From Lepeophtheirus salmonis (lineage: Eukaryota; Arthropoda; Copepoda; Siphonostomatoida; Caligidae), in the NCBI RefSeq assembly GCF_016086655.4, contig NC_052132.2, forward strand, positions 11,844,805 through 11,908,804: a stretch of 64,000 nucleotides of DNA. The letters run 5' to 3'. Shown here piece by piece: positions 34,285 through 45,009 of the stretch (the first letter of the stretch is position 1; each line of letters starts with the position of its first letter). The notes beneath the pieces were generated by a model. It was given only the letters and a program-made list of their open reading frames with translations. It made no database searches and was not told the DNA's origin. The translations under genes were made by a program, and so were the position numbers.

Positions 34285-35242
34285 GCACTTTTCCTGTACA
34301 ACTTGAGAGCCAGAGTGTATTTTGGTTATTAGACGCGTTCTATGATGCTCAGGAAAAGGGTGGTTGAAGAATTTAACCTGATTCTGGACCCAGCAGCTCA
34401 CAATTCGTGAGCATGAGCGTATTCTTGCATATTATAAGGGGACGCTGGTGCTAAGATTATTTTGGTTATTAAAAGGGGTATTTAATGCACCAGGAAGCAG
34501 TGGTGGAATAATTGAACCGAATTTAACCTACCTCAGGGACCAGTGTCTCACATACACTACCCGTGCGTGGGAGTTTATTCTAGCATATTATAAGGCGTTA
34601 TTGGTGCTAAGAAATGCTGCAGCGGTACAGTGTACACTGCCTCGAGGCCCAGTATTTCACCTACACAACTTGAGGGCCGGAGTGTATTTTGGTATAAGAT
34701 CATGGAAGAAGTAGCAGATAAATTTTACTTACCTCAGACCAAGTTGCTCACCTGTGCAACATGTGGGCTTGGGTGTTTTAAAGAAAATTAGAATGTTTTT
34801 TTGGTGCCTAGAAACGCAGTGGAGGTAGATTTAAGATTGTTTTTGGGACCAGTACTTCTCGTGTATAAGGTGAGGGCCGGGGTTTATTAAGGGGTATGGG
34901 GAGGGTTCTATGATAATCAGGAAGGGTCGTTAGAGAAATTTAACTTTCTTCGGCTCCAGTAGTTCACATGCAATACCCATGGGCTGGGTGTATAGTAGCA
35001 AATAAGAAAGATACTCTGTCACATAGAAATGTGACAGCGGTACAGTTTAAGCTATATTTTGGCCCTGTACTTCTCCTTTATAACTCTGAGAGCTGGGGTG
35101 TATTTTGGGATATTAGGATGATTTTTTGACGCTCAGAAAGGGCAGCGGAGAAATTTAACTTGACTCAGCCCAAGCAGTCCACCTCCACCACACGTGAGTT
35201 GGGGTGTATTATAGCAAATAAGAAGGATTCCTTGGTGACTGC
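34285..35242. repeat. Diverged tandem array, about 170-215-bp units, five copies
   Basis: A composite block recurs in fixed order: (c)agta.ttctc, aacttgaGaGCcgg.gtgtattttgg, a ggttctatgat.ctcaggaa segment, gagaaatttaac.t..ctcag, cag.agttcac, and gtgtattatagca.ataagaa followed by gtgctaagaaatg and gcggtacagt. 'gagggc(c)gg' anchors fall near 34,670, 34,868 and 35,090, and earlier units start near 34,300 and 34,455. The array is clearly GC-richer than its flanks. An 88-codon frame inside it (34,448-34,714) is not preserved in the other units, so the array looks non-coding. It is preceded by the phrase ttttgctgaaattttttaca, a wording common next to transposon-borne arrays. Confidence 0.7.
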
Positions 35243-35528
35243 AACAGACACCAAACTTGCAGTCTTGCAGCCACTTTTCTGAGACCTCCGATTTTGTCTA
35301 TGCCCATTAGAGAATAATAATGACCTTTTTTTAGGGATTGTTGCAGCCAGAAATTATAATGACAATTTTTCTAATATTTAAGAACAACTCCAATAGGTTT
35401 GTAAGGTATTGCGTAGGACATTACATCAAAATTAATTAAGAACTCTTCTGTTTACTATAAACAAAAATAAATACCTTAAAATTTTAAGAATTATCCTTAT
35501 ATTGGTTTTTATTAGTATGACTGTGGGG

Positions 35529-35645
35529 ATACTAATAATTTTGCATTTTATGTGTAGGCGCACTTCTTTCACCTAGAATAAAGCAATCACTTCATCATCC
35601 TGTGAAAGAAGTGCGCCTACACATATAATGCTAATTTATTAGTAT
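35529..35645. repeat. Long inverted repeat: 44-bp arms, 29-base loop
   Basis: Left arm 35,529-35,572, right arm 35,602-35,645. The inner 25 bp, including atgtgtaggcgcacttcttt, match perfectly and the outer 19 bp match with a few differences. The arm core is GC-rich against an AT-rich background. The spacer is AT-rich and unique. Possible identities are a hairpin RNA precursor, a tiny foldback element, or a recent local inversion-duplication. There is no target duplication longer than the shared at/ta ends. Confidence 0.85.
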
Positions 35646-36015
35646 ACTTTCAATTTTTTTTTTTTTAATTTGATGAAAGTACTACGTAACATTTTCAAAA
35701 TCAATAGTATAATTCCAAAAACTTTCTTAGTATTAATGGTATTTATTTAAAGAGCTTGTTGATTGGACTTCGTTTTGATAGCCGAGTTAATATATCATCC
35801 AAAAAGAAAATATCATTAATAATAATGAAATAAAAATAAGGAAAAACAAGACCAAAATTCAAAAAAAAAAAAAAAAAAAAAAAAAGACTTTGCTACAAAC
35901 AAGAGAAACAATGTTATTCAAATGCTGAAACTCCCAAAAGTATTTTTAGAGAACGATCCAAAATTATTGCCGTGTAAATATTATTACAAGAAATCCTTTC
36001 AAATTACTTATTCTT
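35646..36015. other. AT-rich stretch, poly(A) run
   Basis: Holds a run of about 25 A at 35,861-35,885, otherwise nothing recognisable. Confidence 0.5.
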
Positions 36016-36133
36016 TTAATGTTACCAATTGAAGCAGAGCAAGGTTTGTCACTCATTAAATAATATAATGGATCCTTCACAACTGACAAATTGCAGCTAC
36101 AATTGTTAATACAAGACATTGAAGAGGATTAAA
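36016..36133 (+). mobile_element. hAT transposase C-terminal remnant
   Basis: The + strand reads LMLPIEAEQGLSLIK, stop, then TTDKLQLQLLIQDIEED and stop. This follows the pattern of the C-terminal part of some hAT and zinc-finger-BED transposases (P....aErgFS.mk.ik...R..L....L..Lm.I). It is very short and carries an in-frame stop, so it is a fossil fragment. Confidence 0.4.
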
Positions 36134-38824
36134 CGATTCACCCACGCCCAAAAAGAAATATGTACCTAAGGTAACTTAATATTTTAGACATATTACTCAA
36201 AAAAAAAAAACATATATTAATATCTATTTATCAAATTTATATTGTATAATAAAGCTTCACAAAGTATGTCAAAGTGATTGTTTTGAGATAATATAAGTTA
36301 CCTTACTTTAAAAAAAGTTATTAATTAATAAAATATGTATTGCATAAAACCACACAAAAAAATATCCATGACAATTGAGTAAAAAAATTTTTTTATAATT
36401 AATCAATTTTTCAAAACGTTGAGCTACCTCTAAACTTAACTCAATTCGACATACAATTTACTAATTTTACTTTTTTAATACAAAATAACTAATCATCATC
36501 ATAATATTTTAGTAATTCCACAAAATGAAAATATTACATGAAAAATTGAGAAAAAAAAAAGGAAAATATAATAACATTGAGCACAATTCTCGTATGTGTA
36601 TTATTTTTCACTTAAACTAATTTGCAATGTATTTCACATTATATATATTTTTATATCCTAACAATAAGAATACTTTTTCAAGTCCACTAAGTTATCTTAA
36701 AAAATTATAAAACATACAAAGCTGTACTATGAACTGTTTTCAAGATAATTGAGGTAGAAGTCACTTTTTTGAAAAAAATTGTAAATTTTTAAAACTTTGA
36801 GGGCGTTGAGCTATCCCTAAAGTTTTTTCAATTTTGATACTACATTTTCAATTGTTTTTTAATCAAAAGGTATATATGTTGAATAGGTGACCTGTACAAT
36901 TTTAATAATATAAAAATAATAACCACCCTACTACAACCTCACTACACAAACAAATCAGCCGTGGAAAATAAATACTATAATTTCCTTTCCTTGACCATTG
37001 AAAATTTAGAAGATATGTTCTTCCTATGTTCGTACGTACAGTGTGGAGGAGATAGTTCAGACACAATTGACATTCAGAGTCACAAAGTGGGATAGACTGT
37101 GTCAAATCACACAAAAATATTTTGGCAAGGACTTAAAAAAGAGATATATCTGGAGGGATACAACAGATGGCCGAGAAATCAATATCAATTAGTCAGAGCT
37201 TTGATGCGAATGCGATACTAGTTAAGTATAAAAAAGAATTAAAAGGACACTACTTCTGCCAAATGAAAGAAGAAAGCAACTGATAATAATGCAACAGTAG
37301 AAATTTAAAATGTGTGTATTTATCCTTTTTAATAAAAACTTTTACTAGTTGAAGAGTTAAGTTATTGTTGAATTATCTATGACATTATCGTTGGATGATT
37401 GAAGTACTGCTTTTTCTTTCTAATATTTATTTTATGTAAATAAATTTAAGTTTAAAAAAAATAATAACATTAATTATTCTCTTCAAAAAATAATAATATA
37501 TCAACCCAAAAAAAAAAAACCTTTCTCATATAAAAACAAATTATTATTTACCTCAAAAACTCTTCACAAGTGACTGCTTATGGAGTTTATAATCTCGTAG
37601 TCCAAATTGTATTTAAAATTAAATCGTACAAAATCATAGCCATAATCACTAAAATAGATTTTATAAAACGATAGAAAGTATTTAATAAAAAGTAACCCCA
37701 TTAGCCTGAATATTCTTTCTTCAATTAATTAGACCAGCACGGAGAATAATTAAGCCATCTCAATGAAAAAGAAATTAATTCCACCCTACTCAGTTGGCAT
37801 TATAATACTTGTAAATAAAGTCGATAATTCTTATATTATCCTGAACGCCCACGATGACATTTTTCTCTCTCTAGTTCCAACAGACTCAAAGTGTATTCCA
37901 TAGACTCTTGATTGCAACAATACATTCAATTCGATAAAGATACCAAAACAACCCCACATTGCTTCAATAACATAATTTGTATAAAAAATAAATTAAAATA
38001 CTGCAACCGATGTAAAAAGCGTACAATGAGAAACAATAAAAAAATATATAATTACATCTTAATTCAAATCACTCACACAAGCGGATAGTCAAATGCTCCA
38101 CCAAATTAGTTTATCAAACAAATAGTTCACCGTATGAATAGAAAACAAATTAATCCATATACACAAAACAGTTTTAAACTTCCTTCGATCAACCCAAAAC
38201 GCTAAAAGCTTTCAACTAATAACATGTGCATTCATAAAACAAAGTTTATCCGTCTGACTATATGAATGTCTGTATAAGAAAGAGTAATAGGGTGCACTGA
38301 AAATAGTGTTCCCTGCTGTATATCACAAATATATTTAGATCGAATGAATTGCAGGATTGAAATGTAGCATCAAATACGCAGCACAGTTTCTCTTTGTTTT
38401 TGTTATTGATCCCTTATGCATGTATTTCATAATTAATATGTTTTTTCATGATATGTCCAGGTTTGAATAAAAATATAAGCTGGTATGGAAAATTAATTAA
38501 CTTTAGCATGCATTTTTTTTAAGCATACAGAGATCATTTTGTCCTTTTTAGTAGGCGTTCTAGAGACTACAATACTTATCAGTCATCCTATCATATTAAA
38601 ATTTTGTACTCAATCTCTTACTATTATTATTTTAGCCTTGAGGAAAAAACCCGTCATTTAAATAGAAAACGGTTATGAAGAAACGTATGAGTATGCGTAT
38701 GAAAAACAAGGAGTAACACTCACTCCGCATCCCTAGTTTCAGGTTATTGCTCTGTTCTACGTCGCCGTATTTCTTGGCAATTGCAGATAGACGTTAAATT
38801 TAAAAAGTGTCATAACCAACTAAT
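36134..38824. other. AT-rich stretch without gene
   Basis: Repeated near-identical phrases such as 'gagctacc/gagctatcc.ctaaa' at 36,420 and 36,808 hint at an old internal duplication. A 70-codon minus frame (37,114-36,902) has no recognisable feature. The rest is AT-rich. Confidence 0.45.
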
Positions 38825-38942
38825 GTACCGATTGACAATACTATGACTCCTTATTTTGGAAGTCACCCATCAAATCCATTCATAAGAGCCATCAGATGGG
38901 GATACAAGACTTGGATTGCTGATGTGCCAAAGTGCCTTTAAT
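38825..38942 (+). mobile_element. piggyBac transposase fragment
   Basis: Forty in-frame codons read VPIDNTMTPYFGSHPSN, then FIRAIRWGYKTWIAD, and stop. This matches the conserved core of piggyBac (DDE_Tnp_1_7) transposases: a catalytic-Asp region of the form (V/I)DE.M.P(Y/F).G, followed by kPIR(F/W)G(F/Y)K.W. In this copy the usual Glu after Asp is Asn. No terminal repeats were located, so it is an isolated remnant. Confidence 0.6.
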
Positions 38943-39370
38943 ATATCCTTATCCTAAAGAAACCAAAGAACATACAGCAAAAGCTGCAATAAATATGGCA
39001 AACGAGGAATAATTATTTTTTCTTTATGCTTTTGGAAAAAATTAAAAAAAAAAAGAAATTCCTTATATTTTGACAACTTTTTCAGTTTTTTATAAGCTTT
39101 TAGAAAAAATCAAAAAAAAAAAGGTAACAATAGTATTAGAACAATAAGAAAGAATAAAGAGGATAAGTGCCCAATCAAAGTGTCATAGCGTTTAAAAAGG
39201 AAAATATATAACTATTCCAAAGTCGAAAACAATTCTGACAGCAAGGTCAAAGTTTGACTTTCCTGTCAAAACCTATGCTCTTTACATCTTGTATGATTTG
39301 TATCACAAATCATCGGCTACACATTTCCTGATCAGACTTTCAGGACAGTTGAAAATACTGACTAGAGTCC
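38943..39370. other. Flank between piggyBac fragment and Gypsy element
   Basis: AT-rich, with two similar A-rich segments at 39,020-39,060 and 39,085-39,125 (ctttt.gaaaaaat.aaaaaaaaaa), suggesting a short direct duplication. No gene. Confidence 0.4.
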
Positions 39371-39530
39371 TGTGGGTTAAAGGAAGGAGGAATAAATTAT
39401 AAACTTTTTCTTTAACACCACATAAAAATATTTTCTTTTTTTTAAAAACATTTATTGATTAATATTATATATTTGACTTTGTTTTTAGGTTTTTTTGAAT
39501 TTTGTAATTATTCTTCAGGGCGACGCCACA
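39371..39530 (-). repeat. Gypsy LTR, left copy (3' LTR of the element)
   Basis: Starts tgtgggttaaagg and ends cgacgccaca on the + strand, so the element-sense LTR is TGTGG...CCACA. Closely related to 40,920-41,091 and in the same orientation. Just inside it, the element strand reads atgggggagctat, a polypurine-tract-like site. The outer flank is GTCC (39,367-39,370). Confidence 0.85.
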
Positions 39531-39624
39531 ATAGCTCCCCCATAGATAAGCAGAGCATTAGAAAATTAAAACTAATGATAATCTGCGTTTTTACAAAATT
39601 TGATTCGTCTTCCGCTTCGAGAGG

Positions 39625-40812
39625 TTATTTATAATCCGGTTTTTTCAGAAAGAGTCGTCTTGTTCGGACTAGAAATACTTTTGAAATGCTTTCAATGTTT
39701 GCAGGTGATCGTTGCAGAATACAAGTTTCTTTAATAATCGCGGGTTTAAGACGCTCAATATAAATAGCGTCCTTTTTACCCGATGGTAATTCCACATAAT
39801 ATGTACTTAAATTCCGAGATAATACTTTCGCTGGACACATATAAGTTGCTTCAGGAGAATGTTTTACCCAATCCAAGCAATAAAGTACGGAAATATACAA
39901 AGGTTTAGAAGAGTTGTTGGTTCCTGCTGAAAGAGAGAGAAAAAGTCTATGCTTCTGAAATGTTCAGCAAGGACATTTGAAATACATTGGTTCGTTGATG
40001 ACTGATTATCAATTATAGTTCTAAGAATCATAATTTCTGTGCCAGTTACGACTGTAAATGGAGGCATTGAATTTGCACCTGGTTTCATTATAATGCCTTG
40101 CAAAATTAAGGGAAGAGATAGAAACCAGTTTGCTTGACGAGCTCGTATAGGTGTTTTGAATATACGGCACACTCTTTCAATCATACCATAAGTTTGAGGT
40201 GGTACGCAAATGTTGAAAAAAGTTCAGCTTCAAAGTTCTGCTTCAAATTGTGTACCACGTTCGGTAACAACGAATAATGAAACTTCAACCCGTGATATCC
40301 ATAAATTTACGAAGGTATGAGCTATAGATTCGGCAGTAATCGTTGTAATAGGTTGAGCTTCAACCCAGCAAGTTGATCGATCTATACATGTGAGGATATA
40401 TCGAAAGGGTTCAGACGAACTTTGACCAGAATATCCACGGGCGGAAGAGAGTAAAATTGCTAGTTCACCTACAACATTAATTTTTAGTTCCATTTGCAGA
40501 GGCAAATTTCACAGCTGAAGGATTTAAACTAGAACTGATCATAATGCAAATAAGTAAAAGAGATACTGAAGCTCCTGTATCGATAAGAATATCATAACAG
40601 ATAGAGGCTCCAACGATTTCTGGGACCACTTTCAGAAGCGGCAGGTGTTCGGTAGTCGTATTACCCTGCCCTTTTAGTTTTTTGAATTTTTTGAGTAGAG
40701 CGAATAGGTGAAGTGGATCTCGACGAATGTTACAACCGGATTTTGTCTTTTTTAGGGAATCAACAAAAAGGTTAGTAAGAACGAGCATTGGGGCCATAAA
40801 AAATATGCTCAC
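39625..40812 (-). pseudogene. Gypsy protease-integrase pseudogene
   Basis: Reading order on the minus strand: aspartic protease (40,812-40,477, DTGA active site), then the integrase core 40,505-40,230 in another frame. A stop with a small gap follows, then 40,184-39,864 in the same frame as the core (MIERVCRIFKT, which includes the third catalytic Glu region, and ARQANWFLSLPLIL), and finally 39,900-39,625 in a third frame with the chromodomain-less C-terminal tail. The protease-to-integrase join lies within the phrase FASANGTK / NVVGELAIL, so the whole RT-RNase H block was lost by deletion. It is not expressible as one protein. Confidence 0.85.
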
Positions 40813-40919
40813 GGCAAACTTGAAGAAAAGGAATTAGAGTTTCTTGATTGTCAGTAATTCAATCAAAGATTTTCTTGGAAATTAATTTAGGAGAAATGGA
40901 TCCCACCGCTGCCAACAAT

Positions 40920-41091
40920 TGTGGGTTAAAGGCAGGAGGAATAATTTATAGACTTTTGCTTTAACACCACATAAAAAAATATTACTTTTTATCTTAATTT
41001 TTATTTTAACATTTGTTAATTAATATTATATACTTGACTTTGCTTTTACGTTTTTTTAAATTATATAATTATTCTTCCAGGCGAGGCTACA
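40920..41091 (-). repeat. Gypsy LTR, right copy (5' LTR of the element)
   Basis: Starts tgtgggttaaaggc and ends ggcgaggctaca. Direct-repeat partner of 39,371-39,530, with scattered substitutions and a 12-base length difference. On the element strand this would carry the promoter. It is followed outside by GTCC (41,092-41,095). Confidence 0.85.
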
Positions 41092-41104
41092 GTCCGTTTC
41101 AACT

Positions 41105-41445
41105 TGCTTGGCTCATGAATAATGAGTTCGATCTCATCTTGTGATCAGTACGCTTTGATATTGATTCATAATTACCTCCAAACTCCTCCAATTCCTTCCT
41201 TACTCTCCAGACAAAATACATCTCAAAGTTTAATAAGTTTGCAAGCACTAAGTTGTCTCGTCTCGCAAGAATCGCAAGAATGACACTCTACCTTTTCCAC
41301 AATTGTAGAATTATATCATTCATCGATATCATTTATTTAACTAACGTCAAACACATCTGGCTAACTCTCAAAACAACAGCCAATCTGTGTATGAGCAAGG
41401 TTCTCGAAGTTCATTATTAAACAATGGGGTCATGCTGTATAAATA
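41105..41445 (-). mobile_element. Tc1/mariner N-terminal remnant, repeat copy B
   Basis: Minus strand reads ARRDNLVLANLLNF, FVWRVRKELEEFGGNYES, then HKMRSNSLF and a stop, matching copy A (25,160-25,485) residue by residue over the helix-turn-helix region. Only the N-terminal domain and leader survive. It abuts the Gypsy insertion, whose GTCC target lies 10 bases away, so the Gypsy element may have inserted at or close to this older fragment. Confidence 0.6.
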
Positions 41446-43307
41446 AAATAAAACACTATTTCCTACAGAAATCTCACACAACATCAACATTGAGGCAAAA
41501 CAAACTTATCCAGAAAAATAAATCAGATGCACAGATTTATTATTATATCTCAAAAATACAAACAAGAACAAAATACACAATAAACGAAAACTATAATTAT
41601 GAATATACAAAACCAAATTGAGAACACGTGGAAAAAACCCAAAAAACAGAACAAACAATCCACACAATAGACATTGTTAAAACACATTGTGCGACAAAGA
41701 ATCGGGCAAAGAAACTGCGGAAAAAATATCATCTTCAAAACTTAAACCACCATAAACTCAGTCAACTTTAAAAAATCATGATCCAAACAGTATCTACACA
41801 AAAATACCTCCTTTTCTTCATCCACCCAGGAACAAAAAACTCACTATTCCAGATATACACAGATTGCATTTTTTTAATAGTCCTTGCAAAAACTGTGGGT
41901 TTCTCTTTTATAGTGTGCAAAATTCATTTGTTGAATACCCTTGTGTGGTAAGAGTTCATGGATATAACAAAGCACAACATTGGAAAAATTTCAGCTACCT
42001 TTTTATTTAGCGTTTCATCCAGATAACCATCCCAGGAAAGTCGAGCGATACATTTTGCTCTATTAAGTCACAAGCAATAATTGCTTCAAAGCTTGCCAAT
42101 AGATAAAAAATTGCAGTCAAGATCTGAGGGCAATATTATTTTCTGCCTCTACGAAATATGCTCTAAAAATCAAAAACTGGTTCTGTAGCACCTGGAAGTA
42201 TGTTCTTCCTAAGAAAGGTATCATAACATGGTATGAAAAGTAACAGCCTTAATAAATAAATAACACTGGTTTTTCTTATCAAGAAGCATTGTAAAGTTAA
42301 AGCTTTTTATCCATTGTTTTGGAAATAACATAGTGTATGACAATAAGTAGCGTCACACTTAACACAATAACTCACTAACTAATTACCCGATAGTTATGAT
42401 ATTTTGACAGCTCTCTTTGGAAGGTTAGTACTAATTAAAAATAAGGGTTAAAAAAAGTATCATCAATGTGTGAAACTCGGGATTTTTAAACCCATATGTT
42501 ATATATGATTCCCTTCATCCACTGTATGATTTTTTTTCTCAAAAGATTAACGTCATAAATAGAAAAGTTATACACAATTGATACATTATGCTATCCTTGT
42601 TGTGTTTACATTACCTCCATCAAAAAAGTTCCTGCTTTTGTTTGTTTATCTGTTGGTCAACAGGATTAAGGCAAAAGTTGAAGCAACATTGATTTTGATT
42701 TAGCTGGATGCAAAAATTATACATGATCACAGGTAAATGCTATTACATTTATATAGGTCAAAGTTAGATAGTACAAAACGTTCCAAATACATGATATGCT
42801 TTAACATTGCAAGTATTATAGAACAATTTAGGAAATATAAAAATTGGCAGAGGTTGCGCTCTAACGTGTGCCGATTCTAGCTGGATAACTGTTATGATAC
42901 TTACATTGCTGTTAGGTCTGGGTTAAGTGTGTCCATTTTTAAGCAAACACAACTCAACTATCAACAAGGTCTAGTAAATTAATTAAGGGTAAGAGGTTTT
43001 TGAGTTATTCAATCCTCAGAACAAAATATAAAGACATATTAAGCTCTCTCTAGATAATGCTCCTATATTTATCAATCTCAATGAAAAATAAAGAGTTTAA
43101 AGACTACACCTATAAATAAAAAAATAATCTAAACAAACAACCACACAATTAAAACAATCTCTGCAAAATATGTGTAGAATTAACAAAATTATCAACAAAT
43201 ACAACAACAAGAAAAACACACGGATCAGAATCTGCAAATATTTTTTATTACAAAATATAAGCTCGAGAAAAATAGTTCAGCAATATTCTTCACCTTAAAC
43301 ATATTTT
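41446..43307. other. A-rich and unassigned sequence
   Basis: 41,450-41,900 is strikingly A-rich on the + strand (aaa/aca-rich, 65-codon open frame 41,424-41,621), and a similar A-rich stretch lies at 43,080-43,240. These could be untranslated or ORF1-like parts of retroelements. 42,610-42,760 has the phrase gtttgtttatctgttggtca and aaaagttg, a wording I associate with widespread arthropod repeats, from memory only. No gene is supported. Confidence 0.35.
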
Positions 43308-44000
43308 CTACTTACCACAAGGTAACATTGCCGTTTTATTCTTGTTGACTGGAAGGCCAGACTTTATTTCAAATTTCTTGAAGCAAACCGAAAAGAATTT
43401 CGAATTTTCTAATGAATACCAAATCTGCATATTTCCTATGGAGAATCTTATTGAGTAATTCAATTCCCACAATGAAAAGCAAAGGAAAATCTGGCTCACT
43501 ATAGCCAACTACTCTTCAATCCAATTAATTTACTTTAGAGATATTGTTGAAGCTCCATTAAAAAGCCTTAATCGGATCATCAATTTTCTTCGGCAAATTT
43601 TTTCAATAGTATTCTAAAAAGTGTCTGGCAGAGTAAAATACTTTGACAAAATCAATAACTATTACTGCATCATACATATGACATTCACTTACCAATCTTA
43701 GTGCTGCCTGTATGTTTCATGAAACATCAGTGATTTTTATGCTACAAAGAAAACCTTTTTGCTCTGGATACCACTTCATGTTAAAATTGTCTCAATTTAC
43801 TTGCCGGAAACTCCTGCAATAACTATATATGCTTAATTATGCAATTTTATGGGCCTCCAATTAATGAAGTCCATTCTATTATTTTTTTTATTTTATTTTT
43901 CATAAGAACAATTCTTCCATTGGTCAACGCTTTTGAAAGACGTACGTGTTTTTCCATAGATTGCCCAAAAGTCTGCAAATTTTTATCTATTTGCAAGCTT
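43308..44000 (-). mobile_element. LINE reverse-transcriptase remnant
   Basis: Minus strand. YDAVIVIDFVKVFYSARH (about 43,680-43,627) is a decayed RT motif A (usual form vl.lDfskAFD). Further on, SGLPVNKNKTAMLPCGK (about 43,360-43,310) corresponds to the segment after the YxDD box (G..vn..Kt......g). WYPEQKGFL upstream fits the region before motif A. Several stops and frameshifts separate them and the YxDD itself is not evident. This is a fossil non-LTR retrotransposon. Confidence 0.6.
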
Positions 44001-45009
44001 TGAAGCATTGACTTGAATAACTAAATGTGGTTTTGAAACTTTTGATTGGAAGAAATCCTGTTATTTCACTCTTAGGGATTATGCTTAAAGCACAGTTACA
44101 ATTATTTAAACCCTTTAATTTCCCTTCTTGGGTTTTACGATTGAAAATAGATCCATGATTCTATAATAATACTTTAACTTCTTCCTTTTCAACATCGTTT
44201 ATAGTGTCCTTTATGACCATGCATTTATACATTTAAAATTTTATTATAATATAACACAATATACTGGAAAAATAATTTGTTAAATCGTGTAGACAAACAA
44301 AAATTAAAAAAAGACTATTATAAATATACGACAATGACAATTTAAAAATAACATTAATTGGACGATGAAATAAATTTTACGGACACGCGTCAAAAATGGT
44401 TGAAGTACAGACCAGGGACATCCTGTATTCTTACAAACAAGTCCCAGGAAGATCTTAAGGAGATAAATTATTATTTTTGCCAAAAAAATTGGAGATATCT
44501 TTTCGTTTATTCTACCAATGTTTAAATATTACCCCAATCCTTAGAAAGATGGAGGAAGAAGTCTGAAGAAACTTTCCTGAGAAATGGATTCCCTTGGATC
44601 GGCTAAATTATAATTTCCTCACGATATAAGGATACGTGGAAGATTGAGTGACTCATCTCAAAAATACAATGTATAATATATGCCAGGAAGCACAAGAACC
44701 AATAGCTCCTTTCGTGTCTCCATGATTAAGTCTTTAATGCAATAATAATCCATAATTCCTTCTCCATCGATGGGAAAAACTAATACACAATGTTTTAGAA
44801 TGTTTATTAATAATTATTCGTCAGAACTACCTCAAGATCCTCTCTTCGTGATTGATTAATTTATTAGGTCTCTGGATTTGCCAATATTTCTTTGTTTGCT
44901 TTTTTATCCTTTTGTCGTTGACATAATATTAATTTTACATCTTCTTTTTATCTCTTTTTTTAAAATCAGAACATGACATAAAATTTCCATTGTTTTATAA
45001 ATATATTGT
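44001..45009. other. No recognisable gene
   Basis: May include further LINE sequence on the minus strand, but I could not find motifs. AT-rich. Confidence 0.4.

Larger units (their letters stand above)
39371..41091 (-). mobile_element. Ty3/Gypsy retrotransposon, gutted, with both LTRs and 4-bp duplication
   Basis: A 1,721-bp insertion bounded by 160- and 172-bp LTRs and by GTCC on both sides (39,367-39,370 and 41,092-41,095). On the minus strand, downstream of the right LTR, the interior reads ttgttggcagcggtgggat, a plausible tRNA primer site. Next come a retropepsin with LIDTGAS (about 40,590-40,570), a frameshift, an integrase core directly behind it (TCIDRSTCWVEAQP), and the integrase tail (AKVLSRN, KKDAIYIERLKPA). 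Gag, reverse transcriptase and RNase H are missing. In the integrase the second Asp is Glu (VVTERGTQF). The LTRs differ by several substitutions and indels, so the insertion is old. Confidence 0.88.

Noticed and set aside
34448..34714. 88-codon open frame within the tandem array
   Set aside because: The frame is not preserved in the neighbouring repeat units, so it is a by-product of the array.
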